Source of the DNA: Bacteroidota bacterium
GTDB taxonomy: Bacteria > Bacteroidota > Bacteroidia > Bacteroidales > F082
Length of the DNA stretch: 64,000 nucleotides
NCBI GenBank assembly: GCA_016845175.1
Contig: JAERTD010000071.1
Coordinates: 28,798 to 92,797, forward strand
Reading direction: 5' to 3'
Below the pieces are notes generated by a model. The model was not told the origin of the DNA, searched no databases, and saw nothing but the letters and a program-made list of their open reading frames with translations. The number at the start of each line of letters is the position of its first letter. Positions within the stretch are counted from its first letter, which is position 1. Position numbers and translations under genes: made by a program. Below are positions 9,989 to 18,412 of the stretch, piece after piece.

Positions 9989-10288
9989 TTATTTGCAATC
10001 TTTTCTAAATAACCGGTCCCACAGGGAGCGTTTCCGGTTTTTATTTGCTTTTTTTTCTCTTTTTTTTGCGTCTTTCATCATCTGCTTGGCCTGATCCGAC
10101 TGGCGATCGTTATGGGCTTTTATGGCCGCTTCTTTCTCCTTCTTGGACTCAGTTTCCATTTGTTTTTCCATTTTCTCTGCCTGACGCATGCCTGAACTCG
10201 AGCGCTTACCAAAAATGCATGATCCCATCATCAGGTTTAATGCGATCAGCGCCAGTAGAATGAAAAAATATCTTTTAATTTGCTGCAT
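9989..10288 (-). CDS. Small basic lipoprotein, unknown function
   Basis: 99 residues from ATG 10288. A lipobox LMMGS-C follows a hydrophobic helix, so a lipid-anchored envelope protein is likely. The mature part (about 75 residues) is almost entirely charged and helical, rich in Lys, Arg, Glu and Gln, with an apparent coiled coil and a Lys/Arg-rich end. The alternative ATG two codons upstream (10294) lies nearly on top of the promoter element at 10296-10303, so the shorter start is preferred. It is monocistronic and divergent from another small lipoprotein gene. I do not recognise a family; the basic tail might contact nucleic acid, LPS or peptidoglycan, but that is speculation. Confidence 0.65.
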   Translation of the reverse strand: MQQIKRYFFILLALIALNLMMGSCIFGKRSSSGMRQAEKMEKQMETESKKEKEAAIKAHNDRQSDQAKQMMKDAKKREKKANKNRKRSLWDRLFRKDCK

Positions 10289-10295
10289 GAGCATA

Positions 10296-10303
10296 CAAAG
10301 GTA
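10296..10303 (-). promoter_or_regulatory. -7 promoter element for small lipoprotein
   Basis: Minus strand TACCTTTG (TAnnTTTG). It lies so close to the ATG (7 bases) that the transcript would be nearly leaderless, which favours the start at 10288. Confidence 0.45.
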
Positions 10304-10370
10304 ATGGGATTAAAGTTGTTATCATTTAGGATAACAGAATAAAATGAGATAAATTGCGTTAGCAAGCCAT

Positions 10371-10847
10371 ATGAAAAGATTTTTGTCCATAGGAGTTGTG
10401 ATAGTATTAGGCATGCTGATGCTGTCGAGTTCTTGTGATAAGACCAATGACAATCCCTACATACCCAATGTAAGGATCAATATCACCATCGATCCCAACT
10501 CAACCCAGTTTTTGGAACTCAACATTGTGGGAGGCTGGTTGTATTTGGATGAGACTTCGATGGCTACTGCCATTCCTTATCCCAGCCGAGGCATCATAGT
10601 ATACCGTTTCAGCCAGACTGAATTCAGGGCCTTTGAAAGACAACCACCCAACGAACCTAATTTGTGCTGCGACAACAGCTTGTGTACACGACTGATTGTT
10701 GATGAGCACTATCCTTTTGTGAAGGATACCTGTAACGACAACCTTTATCAAATGATTGATGGTTCACTTTTTGAGGGTGCAGGCAATTATCCACTAATTC
10801 AATACAACGCCCTCTTCGACGGTGGCCTATTACATATATTCAACTAG
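10371..10847 (+). CDS. Lipoprotein with degenerate Rieske-like fold
   Basis: 158 residues. Signal peptide with lipobox LSSS-C (Cys22). The body has the strand order of a Rieske domain: GIIVYRFSQTEFRAFERQPP, then a cysteine cluster (CCDNSLC), then DTCNDNLYQMIDGSLFEGAG, then YPLIQYNALFDGGLLHI. In a true Rieske protein the two loops are C-x-H and C-x2-H and bind a 2Fe-2S cluster; here the histidines are missing, although four cysteines remain nearby. Inference: a family member that lost the cluster or binds another ligand. Bacteroidota encode related hypothetical proteins as far as I recall. Monocistronic, followed by a bidirectional terminator. Confidence 0.6.
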   Translation: MKRFLSIGVVIVLGMLMLSSSCDKTNDNPYIPNVRINITIDPNSTQFLELNIVGGWLYLDETSMATAIPYPSRGIIVYRFSQTEFRAFERQPPNEPNLCCDNSLCTRLIVDEHYPFVKDTCNDNLYQMIDGSLFEGAGNYPLIQYNALFDGGLLHIFN

Positions 10848-10862
10848 AATAAAAAAAGAAAC

Positions 10863-10897
10863 AAAAAAGGCCTTGTGAGTTCACAAGGCCTTTTTTT
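10863..10897 (+). terminator. Bidirectional terminator
   Basis: A-tract, stem GGCCTTGTGA / TCACAAGGCC with a 2-base centre, then seven T. It lies between the convergent stops of the Rieske-like lipoprotein (10847) and ahcY (10916). Confidence 0.9.
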
Positions 10898-10915
10898 ATA
10901 TATCTCATGTGGCTC

Positions 10916-12343
10916 TTAATACCTGTAATGCTCAGGTTTGTAAGGACCACCTTTTTTAACGCCAATATAATCAGCTTGCTCATCGGTAAGTTCAGTTAGG
11001 GTTACACCTATACGCTCAAGATGCAAACGTGCTACTTCCTCATCAAGATGTTTGGGTAATCTGTAAACACCTACCTCATAGCTATCCCTATTTGCCCAAA
11101 GATCTAATTGAGCTAAGGTCTGGTTGGTGAAAGAGTTACTCATAACAAATGAAGGGTGTCCTGTAGCACAACCCAGATTCACCAGACGGCCTTCAGCCAA
11201 CAAATAAATGGAATGGCCATCAGGGAAAGTATATTTATCAACTTGAGGTTTGATGTTGGTTTTAACCACACCTGGCATATTTTCCATTTGAACCACCTGG
11301 ATTTCATTATCAAAGTGACCAATATTGCAAACAATGGCTTCTTCTCCCATACTGGCCATATGCTCAGCAGTAATGACATCTTTGTTTCCGGTTGTGGTTA
11401 CAAAAATATTTCCTTCCTTAACTGCTTCTTCCATGGTACTTACTTCAAAACCTTCCATGGCAGCCTGTAGAGCACAAATGGGGTCGATCTCAGTAACGAT
11501 TACTCGGGCACCGTATGATTGCATGGATTTGGCAGAACCTTTACCCACATCTCCATAACCTGCAACAACCACCACTTTTCCGGCAATCATTACATCTGTT
11601 GCTCTTTTGATACCATCAGCCAATGATTCACGACATCCGTAAAGGTTATCAAATTTTGACTTGGTTACTGAATCGTTCACGTTGATGGCAGGAACCAACA
11701 ATTCACCAGCTTCAAACATTTGGTATAAACGGTGGACTCCGGTAGTGGTTTCTTCAGAAACACCTTTCCATTCTTCCACTGTTCTGTGCCATTTGGTTGA
11801 ATCTTCCTCTAAAGTAGCTTTTAAGAGCTTCAGGATTTCAGCTTCTTCCTCACTGGAGGCTTCCACGTCCAATACGCTGGCATCTTTTTCCGCAGCGAAA
11901 CCTTTATGTATCAGCAAAGTGGCATCACCACCATCATCAACTATAAGCTCAGGGCCTTTGCCACCTGCAAACGAGAGTGCTTGTTTGGTACACCACCAGT
12001 ACTCTTCCAGGGTTTCACCTTTCCAGGCAAAAACAGCAATATCACGAGCCGCGATGGCAGCTGCTGCATGATCCTGTGTGGAGAAAATATTACAGCTTGC
12101 CCAACGGACTTCTGCTCCCAATGCATCCAGGGTCTCAATTAAAACCGCAGTTTGAATGGTCATATGCAGGGATCCCATAATTCGCACATCTGCCAAAGGT
12201 TTGGAGGCGGCATATTTTTCTCTGATAGACATCAGGCCGGGCATTTCTTTCTCGGCTATTTCGATTTCTTTACGTCCCCAATCTGCCAGCGACAAGTCTG
12301 CCACTTTATAGGGAAGTTGTTTTTCGGTAAGTACTTCTGACAT
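10916..12343 (-). CDS. ahcY: Adenosylhomocysteinase (S-adenosylhomocysteine hydrolase)
   Basis: 475 residues, in the normal range for bacterial enzymes. It splits S-adenosylhomocysteine into adenosine and homocysteine, using bound NAD. Visible signatures are [15 protein letters not shown] and [15 protein letters not shown] near the N-terminus, the NAD-binding loop [10 protein letters not shown] in the middle, [10 protein letters not shown], and the C-terminal [18 protein letters not shown] and KPEHYRY end. The gene is divergent from metH-metF, so homocysteine made here is remethylated by MetH next door. A TAnnTTTG element lies 81 bases upstream, and no riboswitch is seen on this side. Confidence 0.97.
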   Translation of the reverse strand: MSEVLTEKQLPYKVADLSLADWGRKEIEIAEKEMPGLMSIREKYAASKPLADVRIMGSLHMTIQTAVLIETLDALGAEVRWASCNIFSTQDHAAAAIAARDIAVFAWKGETLEEYWWCTKQALSFAGGKGPELIVDDGGDATLLIHKGFAAEKDASVLDVEASSEEEAEILKLLKATLEEDSTKWHRTVEEWKGVSEETTTGVHRLYQMFEAGELLVPAINVNDSVTKSKFDNLYGCRESLADGIKRATDVMIAGKVVVVAGYGDVGKGSAKSMQSYGARVIVTEIDPICALQAAMEGFEVSTMEEAVKEGNIFVTTTGNKDVITAEHMASMGEEAIVCNIGHFDNEIQVVQMENMPGVVKTNIKPQVDKYTFPDGHSIYLLAEGRLVNLGCATGHPSFVMSNSFTNQTLAQLDLWANRDSYEVGVYRLPKHLDEEVARLHLERIGVTLTELTDEQADYIGVKKGGPYKPEHYRY

Positions 12344-12423
12344 AACTTTATTGAGTTTTTCTGTTTGAATCTGTGTTAAATTGTTGCTCCTTTAATGTAA
12401 ATTCAGGAGTTGAAAACGGGCTG

Positions 12424-12431
12424 CAAAGATA
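12424..12431 (-). promoter_or_regulatory. -7 promoter element for ahcY
   Basis: Minus strand TATCTTTG, 81 bases upstream of the ahcY start. The 522-base stretch 12344-12865 holds this promoter, the metH promoter, the SAM riboswitch and an interrupted small frame; nothing else is seen in it. Confidence 0.5.
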
Positions 12432-12526
12432 ATTATTATTCCGGAAGAACTGGTTTTTAACACTTTCTTTAGGATTTTCTTCCTGTTTCGTTAATTGATA
12501 TTAATTAGAATGATTAAAAATTGTTC

Positions 12527-12534
12527 TATATTTG
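12527..12534 (+). promoter_or_regulatory. -7 promoter element for the SAM riboswitch-metH-metF unit
   Basis: TATATTTG, 54 bases before the riboswitch begins. Transcription would start near 12541 and run through the riboswitch. Confidence 0.5.
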
Positions 12535-12587
12535 TGGCATAATTCAAAACCTCTTTTCGATACATATCGATACCCTGAGGGCAATTG

Positions 12588-12693
12588 ATTTATAAAGAAG
12601 GGTGGAGAGATTAGGCTCTGCGAAGCCCTGACAACCGTCCCACTTGGGAAAAGGTGCCAATACCTAACCCCGTTTTACGGGGAAATGATAAAT
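12588..12693 (+). ncRNA. SAM-I (S-box) riboswitch
   Basis: The S-box core is readable: AAGGGTGGAGAGATTAGG-like P1/P2 junction with the kink-turn region (GGTGGAGAGA near 12601), CGAAGCCCTGACAACC (12621-12636), AAAAGGTGCCAATACC (12650-12664), then a P4 hairpin CCCCG-TTTTA-CGGGG (12668-12682). P1 can close by ATTTAT (12588-12593) pairing ATAAAT (12688-12693). It lies directly upstream of metH, a standard target. Known for the class: SAM binding stabilises the aptamer and lowers expression. No U-tract terminator is obvious downstream, so control may act on translation or on a structure I cannot fold by eye. Confidence 0.9.
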
Positions 12694-12706
12694 TAAATTA
12701 GTAGTA

Positions 12707-12862
12707 ATGAAGCACATATTGGGAAGTGATTGCAGCAGTATAATCTGTTAGGCCAAATGGCATGAACATGAAAATGGTATTGCATATGCCAAGTATCGGT
12801 TAACAGAAGATCAACCGGTGTTTGCACATCCAAGACCATCAGTATATGTGCTAAAAAAATGA
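12707..12862 (+). pseudogene. Small reading frame with in-frame amber stop between riboswitch and metH
   Basis: From ATG 12707 the frame reads MKHILGSDCSSIIC, then TAG (12749-12751), then 36 protein-like residues starting AKWHEHENGIAYAKYR and ending VYVLKK before TGA at 12860-12862, three bases before the metH ATG. One base change (TGG to TAG) would explain the interruption and give a 51-residue product. The tight spacing to metH would fit translational coupling. Alternatives: only a 14-residue leader peptide is made, or the frame is chance. I do not recognise the sequence. Confidence 0.4.
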
Positions 12863-12865
12863 AAA

Positions 12866-15800
12866 ATGAATCCATCATTACAAAACGAACTTAAGAAACG
12901 AATCCTGGTGCTGGATGGTGCCATGGGTACAATGATTCAACAGTATAAGCTTGAGGAAGAAGATTACCGGGGCAAACGTTTTGAGGATGCCAGTATACTC
13001 CAGAAAGGTAACAACGACTTACTCAATCTTACCCAATCCCATATCATAGAAGAGATACACAAAGCCTATCTGGAAGCGGGTGCTGATATCATTGAGACCA
13101 ACACATTTAATGGAACCCGTATTTCTCAAAGCGATTATGGTTTAGAAGAGGAAGTTTATGAGATTAACCTAAAGGCAGCTCAGATCGCAAGAAGGGCTGC
13201 AGATTATTATACCCAACAAACCCCTGAAAAACCTCGTTTTGTAGCAGGTGCCATGGGTCCTACCAATAAAACAGCTTCTATGTCTCCGGAGGTGAATGAT
13301 CCCGGCTTCAGAAACATCAGTTTTGATGAACTTTTGGATGATTATTTTGAACAAGCCAAAGCCCTTTGGGAAGGAGGTTCAGATGCTTTACTCGTGGAGA
13401 CCATCTTTGATACCCTGAATGCAAAAGCAGCCCTTTTTGCTATCCAGAAATTAATGGATACAATCGGAGAAAAAATCCCGGTAATGGTATCAGGAACCAT
13501 AGCGGATGCCAGTGGACGGACCTTATCTGGTCAAACACTGGATGCTTTCTTTAACTCGGTTTCCCATATGGATTTGCTTAGTGTAGGCTTGAACTGTTCC
13601 TTAGGTGCGGAGCAAATACGTCCGCATTTGGAAGAGCTTTCCCGTATCGCTCCATTTAATGTAAGTGTATACCCCAACGCCGGGCTACCCAATCAATTTG
13701 GAGAATATGATGAAAGTCCTGAGGAGATGGGTTTGCATATAAAGGACTTTACAAACAACCACTTCCTGAATATTGTTGGAGGCTGTTGCGGTACAACACC
13801 TGGACATATCAGAGAAATTGCAAGGATTGCTGCAAAAGCCAATGCCCGAAAACTTGCTGAGAAAGATCTTAATACATCCATTAGTGGTCTGGAAGCTCTA
13901 CATATCAATCCAAGTATAAATTTTGTCAATATTGGAGAAAGAACCAATGTCAGCGGCTCACGAAAATTTGCACGCCTGATCCGTGAAAAACAATATGAAG
14001 AGGCTTTAAGCATTGCTCGCCATCAGGTTGAAGGGGGTGCACAAATACTTGATGTAAACCTGGATGATGGCATGCTGGATGCCGAAAAGGAAATGACGAA
14101 ATTCCTGAATATGCTGGCTTCAGATCCGGAGATTTCCAGGTTACCTATCATGATAGATTCTTCCAAATGGGAAGTTATCGAAGCAGGACTGAAATGCGCT
14201 CAGGGGAAGTGTATTGTGAATTCCATCAGCCTTAAAAATGGTGAAACAGAGTTTTTGGAGCAAGCTAAAAAAATCAGAGCCTATGGGGCAGCTGTTGTGG
14301 TAATGGCCTTCGATGAAGAAGGACAAGCGGCATCTTTCGAACGCAAAATTGAGATCTGTGAAAGAGCCTATCAATTGCTTACGCAACACATCGGTTTCCC
14401 TGCCCAGGATATCATCTTTGATCCTAATATACTGGCTATAGCCACTGGTATGGATGAGCACAACAACTATGCGGTGGATTATATTAAAGCCACCCAATGG
14501 ATAAAAGAAAACCTTCCCCATGCAAAAGTAAGTGGGGGTGTCAGTAATTTATCCTTCTCATTCCGAGGAAATAATCTGGTAAGAGAAGCCATTCATTCGG
14601 TGTTTCTGTTTCATGCCATTAAAGCAGGAATGGATATGGGCATTGTAAATCCGGGCATGCTCCAGATTTATGACGAAATAAAGCCTGATTTGAAAACGTT
14701 GGTGGAGGATGTGGTGCTTAACAAAAGAAAGGATGCCACAGAGCGTCTCATTATTTATGCCGACAAAATCAAAGATAGCCAAGGACCTCAAAATCAAAAA
14801 ACTGTGGCCTGGCGTAAGCTGGATGTGGTTGAACGTCTGAAACATGCCCTGATTAAAGGAAATGCCGAATACATAGAGGCTGATGTGGAAGAAGCCCGAT
14901 TGGAATTCCCTCGTGCTCTCGATGTAATTGAGCAACCCTTAATGGATGGTATGAATGTGGTGGGTGATTTATTTGGCGCCGGGAAAATGTTCCTGCCCCA
15001 GGTTGTTAAAAGTGCCCGGGTGATGAAGAAAGCGGTGGCAGTATTACTTCCCTATATTGAAGCTGAGAAAATTGAAGGCGAACATACTGCTGGTAAGGTC
15101 ATTATGGCCACTGTGAAGGGAGATGTTCATGACATTGGGAAGAACATTGTCGGTGTTATACTTTCTTGCAACAATTATGAGGTTATTGATTTGGGTGTGA
15201 TGGTTCCCGCAGAAAAAATTCTGGAAGCCATTGAACAAGAAAATGCACAGGTGGTGGGTTTGAGTGGCTTGATTACCCCTTCCCTAGAAGAAATGGTGCA
15301 TATGGCCCATGAACTCCAAAGGAAAGGGCTGAAGATTCCTCTCCTCATAGGTGGAGCCACTACTTCTGCCATTCATACTGCTGTTAAAATTGAGCCCAAT
15401 TACGAGCAGCCAGTTATTCATGTGAGAGATGCATCAAAGGTAATTGGGGTGGTTAACAAACTACTATCACCTGATGAAAAAGAAAACTATACTAAGTCAG
15501 TGGCTGATGAATACCAGGAACTGCGTCAAAAACACTTAGATAATCAACAGGAAAAAAAATATATCAGTTTATCGGATGCAAGAGCCAATGCTTTTCAGGC
15601 AGATTGGGATAATCTAACTGTTGAGAAGCCAAGGTTTTTGGGAACCAAACATTTTACCAATTATTCCTTGTCCGAGGTTAGAGACTATATCGACTGGACC
15701 TTCTTCTTTCATGCCTGGAAATTAAATGGGAAATATCCAGATATCCTAAAAGATCCCATCAAGGGAGAAGAAGCCCATCAACTGATGGCTGATGCCAATC

Positions 15801-16522
15801 AGATGCTTGACAAGATTATTGAAGAGCAATGGCTCAAATCCAATGCTGTTTTTGGCATTTTTGAAGCCAATAGCAAGGCCGATTCTATTCATTTGAAAGA
15901 GGATGGGAAGCACATTGACAGCTTTCATTTTCTGAGAAACCAGGAAGAAAAGAAAGGCGGATTACCAAATCTCTGCCTTTCAGATTTTGTGGCGCCACTA
16001 CAATCAGGATCAACAGATTATATGGGGGCTTTTGTGGTTACTGCAGGGCAGGGCATAGAAAAACAACTGGAGATTTTTGCTGCAGATGACGATGATTACA
16101 ATGCCATCATGCTGAAAGTACTGGCAGACAGACTGGCGGAAGCTTTTGCCGAATTGCTACATCTTAAGGTAAGAAAAGAATATTGGGCGTATGCAAGCAG
16201 TGAAGTCTTACCCATGGAAGATGTCCTTCGCGAAAAATACCAGGGCATCCGACCAGCTCCAGGCTACCCTGCCTGCCCGGAACATTCTGAAAAAGAAACT
16301 CTCTTCCGCATCCTAGAGGCCGAAAAACATACCGGAGTTGAATTAACAGAAAGTTATTCAATGTATCCAGCAGCATCTGTCAGCGGGTATTATTTTGCAC
16401 ATCCTGATGCCCAATATTTCAATGTTGGAAAAATACTTGAGGATCAGCTGGATGATTATGCCACAAGAAAACAACTGGATACCGAAGAAATAAGAAGATT
16501 ACTACCCATGAATCTGGCGTAG
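12866..16522 (+). CDS. metH: Cobalamin-dependent methionine synthase
   Basis: 1218 residues, full length. MetH moves a methyl group from 5-methyl-tetrahydrofolate to homocysteine through bound cobalamin. Domains in order: homocysteine-binding barrel (1-325) with zinc ligands in GGCCGTTP (Cys307, Cys308); pterin-binding barrel (about 345-620, [20 protein letters not shown]); helical cap (about 650-740); B12-binding domain with DVHDIGKN, whose His755 is the lower cobalt ligand; and the SAM-dependent reactivation domain (about 890-1218) with [12 protein letters not shown] and the [12 protein letters not shown] segment. It is under a SAM riboswitch and is followed after 22 bases by metF, which supplies its methyl donor. 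Confidence 0.98.
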   Translation: MNPSLQNELKKRILVLDGAMGTMIQQYKLEEEDYRGKRFEDASILQKGNNDLLNLTQSHIIEEIHKAYLEAGADIIETNTFNGTRISQSDYGLEEEVYEINLKAAQIARRAADYYTQQTPEKPRFVAGAMGPTNKTASMSPEVNDPGFRNISFDELLDDYFEQAKALWEGGSDALLVETIFDTLNAKAALFAIQKLMDTIGEKIPVMVSGTIADASGRTLSGQTLDAFFNSVSHMDLLSVGLNCSLGAEQIRPHLEELSRIAPFNVSVYPNAGLPNQFGEYDESPEEMGLHIKDFTNNHFLNIVGGCCGTTPGHIREIARIAAKANARKLAEKDLNTSISGLEALHINPSINFVNIGERTNVSGSRKFARLIREKQYEEALSIARHQVEGGAQILDVNLDDGMLDAEKEMTKFLNMLASDPEISRLPIMIDSSKWEVIEAGLKCAQGKCIVNSISLKNGETEFLEQAKKIRAYGAAVVVMAFDEEGQAASFERKIEICERAYQLLTQHIGFPAQDIIFDPNILAIATGMDEHNNYAVDYIKATQWIKENLPHAKVSGGVSNLSFSFRGNNLVREAIHSVFLFHAIKAGMDMGIVNPGMLQIYDEIKPDLKTLVEDVVLNKRKDATERLIIYADKIKDSQGPQNQKTVAWRKLDVVERLKHALIKGNAEYIEADVEEARLEFPRALDVIEQPLMDGMNVVGDLFGAGKMFLPQVVKSARVMKKAVAVLLPYIEAEKIEGEHTAGKVIMATVKGDVHDIGKNIVGVILSCNNYEVIDLGVMVPAEKILEAIEQENAQVVGLSGLITPSLEEMVHMAHELQRKGLKIPLLIGGATTSAIHTAVKIEPNYEQPVIHVRDASKVIGVVNKLLSPDEKENYTKSVADEYQELRQKHLDNQQEKKYISLSDARANAFQADWDNLTVEKPRFLGTKHFTNYSLSEVRDYIDWTFFFHAWKLNGKYPDILKDPIKGEEAHQLMADANQMLDKIIEEQWLKSNAVFGIFEANSKADSIHLKEDGKHIDSFHFLRNQEEKKGGLPNLCLSDFVAPLQSGSTDYMGAFVVTAGQGIEKQLEIFAADDDDYNAIMLKVLADRLAEAFAELLHLKVRKEYWAYASSEVLPMEDVLREKYQGIRPAPGYPACPEHSEKETLFRILEAEKHTGVELTESYSMYPAASVSGYYFAHPDAQYFNVGKILEDQLDDYATRKQLDTEEIRRLLPMNLA

Positions 16523-16544
16523 CAAATTATAACAAACATATACC

Positions 16545-17504
16545 ATGGATAAAACAGTAGTACAACATATTGAACTCTCAAAGGATACGCTTTTTTCATT
16601 TGAGTTATTGCCTCCCCTAAAAGGACAGGATTTTGGTTCCATCCAGAAGTCTATAGATCCATTAATTGATTTCAAGCCCTCCTTTATCAACATTACTTAC
16701 CATCAGGAAGAAATTGAATATGACACCCTTCCCAACGGGCTCATAAAAAAGAAAGTGGTCAGAAAACGACCCGGCACGGTAGGTATAACTGCAGCCATTA
16801 AATACCGCTATGGTGTAAACGTTGTTCCCCATATTATTTGTGGAGGTTTTACAAAAGAGGAAACGGAAAACGCCCTCATCGACCTTAATTTTCTTGGTGT
16901 AAAAAACCTACTTATCGTGCGTGGCGATCCGCAACCCGGCCTAAAATCATTTAAACCCGAACCGGAGGGCAATGCATATTCCCTTGAGTTGGTGGAACAG
17001 GTGGCCGACTTGAACAGAGGAAATTATATTGATCCCAATATACGCAATTCACGATCCACCAACTTCTGTATTGGCGTGGCCGGTTATCCTGAAAAACACG
17101 GGGAGTCACCCAATCTGGATAGTGATTTGTATTTTTTAAAGAAAAAGGTAGAAGCAGGTGCCGAGTATATTGTGACTCAGATGTTTTTCGACAACCAAAA
17201 ATACTTTGATTTTGTAGATCGCTGCAGGAAAGAAGGCATTACCATTCCCATTATTCCAGGTCTAAAACCCATCTCTACAAGAAATCAGATAGTTAATATT
17301 CCCAAAGCTTTTAATGTGGATATCCCTGCTGAGTTGGTAAAACAGGTTGTCAAGTGTAAAGACAATCAAGAAGTGAGGGAATTGGGTGTTGAATGGTGTA
17401 TTGAACAGTCCAAAGAACTTAAGGCTGCAGGAGCTCCGGTATTACATTATTATACCATGGGCAAATCTGATAATATCCAGAAAATTGCACAGGCTATCTT
17501 TTAA
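16545..17504 (+). CDS. metF: 5,10-methylenetetrahydrofolate reductase
   Basis: 319 residues, a TIM barrel that binds FAD and reduces methylene-THF to methyl-THF for MetH. Seen: FSFELLPPLKG near the N-terminus (the family F-E-F/L-PP signature with catalytic Glu), FINITYHQ, LLIVRGDPQ with the conserved Asp, CIGVAGYPEKHGESPN, and GAEYIVTQMFFDNQKYFDFV. It follows metH by 22 bases with no terminator between, so it shares the riboswitch-controlled transcript. The length is slightly above that of the E. coli enzyme, with a short insertion around residues 55-75 (LPNGLIKKKVVRKRPG), which is usual in Bacteroidota. Confidence 0.96.
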   Translation: MDKTVVQHIELSKDTLFSFELLPPLKGQDFGSIQKSIDPLIDFKPSFINITYHQEEIEYDTLPNGLIKKKVVRKRPGTVGITAAIKYRYGVNVVPHIICGGFTKEETENALIDLNFLGVKNLLIVRGDPQPGLKSFKPEPEGNAYSLELVEQVADLNRGNYIDPNIRNSRSTNFCIGVAGYPEKHGESPNLDSDLYFLKKKVEAGAEYIVTQMFFDNQKYFDFVDRCRKEGITIPIIPGLKPISTRNQIVNIPKAFNVDIPAELVKQVVKCKDNQEVRELGVEWCIEQSKELKAAGAPVLHYYTMGKSDNIQKIAQAIF

Positions 17505-17579
17505 AACAAATGCACAATTCATTTCTTAAAAATTATTAATCCAACACTTTTGCTCGCACAAGTCTCCTGTTTTTTTCCC

Positions 17580-17587
17580 TACCTTTG
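17580..17587 (+). promoter_or_regulatory. -7 promoter element for GGGP synthase-family gene
   Basis: TACCTTTG, 15 bases before the ATG at 17602. Confidence 0.4.
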
Positions 17588-17601
17588 AACAAAGCACTTT
17601 C

Positions 17602-18336
17602 ATGAATACAATCGATCTATTCTATAAGCCAAAAAAACAGTTGGCTGTCCTCATCGACCCTGATAAATTAAGTCCGGATCAATTAATAAAAACCTCAGCG
17701 ATTGCTGAAAAGGCTGGCGTTGACTTCCTGTTTGTTGGTGGCAGCTTGCTAACCAGTGATATGCTGTTCCATAGTGTGAGAACCTTAAAGGAAAACAGCA
17801 ATATACCCGTGGTTCTTTTCCCCGGAAATTCATACCAGATCAGCCGGAATGCCGATGCCATGCTGTTCTTATCACTCATATCCGGCAGGAATCCTGATAT
17901 GCTTATTGGCATGCACGTGCTTGCAGCTCCCTATATAAAACTCAGTGGTTTGGAAACCATTCCAACAGGCTATATGCTGATCGATAGTGGCAAACCTACA
18001 TCGGTGAGCTATATGAGTAATTCATTTCCCATCCCAAATGACAAAAATGATATTGCCGGCTGTACCGCTATGGCAGGTGAAATGCTCGGTCTTAAACTTA
18101 TCTTTATGGATGCCGGCAGTGGAGCCAAACATTCCGTTCCTGAATCTATGATCCGGTTTGTAAAAGACTCCATCGAAATACCGGTGGTTATCGGAGGTGG
18201 TATTCGCGAAGCGTCACAATTAAAAAAAGTCCTGGAGGCCGGTGCCGATGTGGCTGTGGTTGGAAATACCTTTGAAGAAAATCCTCAGCTCATTTCTGAT
18301 TTCGCACAGGTGGTTCATGAGTTGAACAATGCCTGA
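17602..18336 (+). CDS. Geranylgeranylglyceryl phosphate synthase family protein (PcrB/GGGPS group II)
   Basis: 244 residues forming a TIM barrel. Signatures: LAVLIDPDKLSPDQ at residues 14-27, the FLFVGGSLLTS segment, VVLFPGNSYQIS, the TGYMLIDSGK segment, IFMDAGSGA, and the phosphate-binding VVIGGGIREASQ plus ADVAVVGNTFEE. The family joins sn-glycerol-1-phosphate to a polyprenyl diphosphate by an ether bond. Archaea use it for membrane lipids; Bacteroidota carry a group II version that has been shown to make geranylgeranylglyceryl phosphate in some species. The cellular role in bacteria is not settled. The gene is monocistronic with its own promoter element. Confidence 0.9.
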   Translation: MNTIDLFYKPKKQLAVLIDPDKLSPDQLIKTSAIAEKAGVDFLFVGGSLLTSDMLFHSVRTLKENSNIPVVLFPGNSYQISRNADAMLFLSLISGRNPDMLIGMHVLAAPYIKLSGLETIPTGYMLIDSGKPTSVSYMSNSFPIPNDKNDIAGCTAMAGEMLGLKLIFMDAGSGAKHSVPESMIRFVKDSIEIPVVIGGGIREASQLKKVLEAGADVAVVGNTFEENPQLISDFAQVVHELNNA

Positions 18337-18355
18337 TAATTCCTGAGATTTGACT

Positions 18356-18363
18356 TATCTTTG
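18356..18363 (+). promoter_or_regulatory. -7 promoter element for DPP IV gene
   Basis: TATCTTTG, 50 bases before the ATG at 18413. Confidence 0.45.
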
Positions 18364-18412
18364 CCCTCAATTGAATAAATAATTGTAGATCGCAACCTCT
18401 AATCTAAAATTT

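Noticed and set aside
12693..12878. Minus-strand frame opposite the riboswitch-metH leader
   Set aside because: It overlaps the metH start antisense and has no start context; the plus-strand frame is more protein-like.
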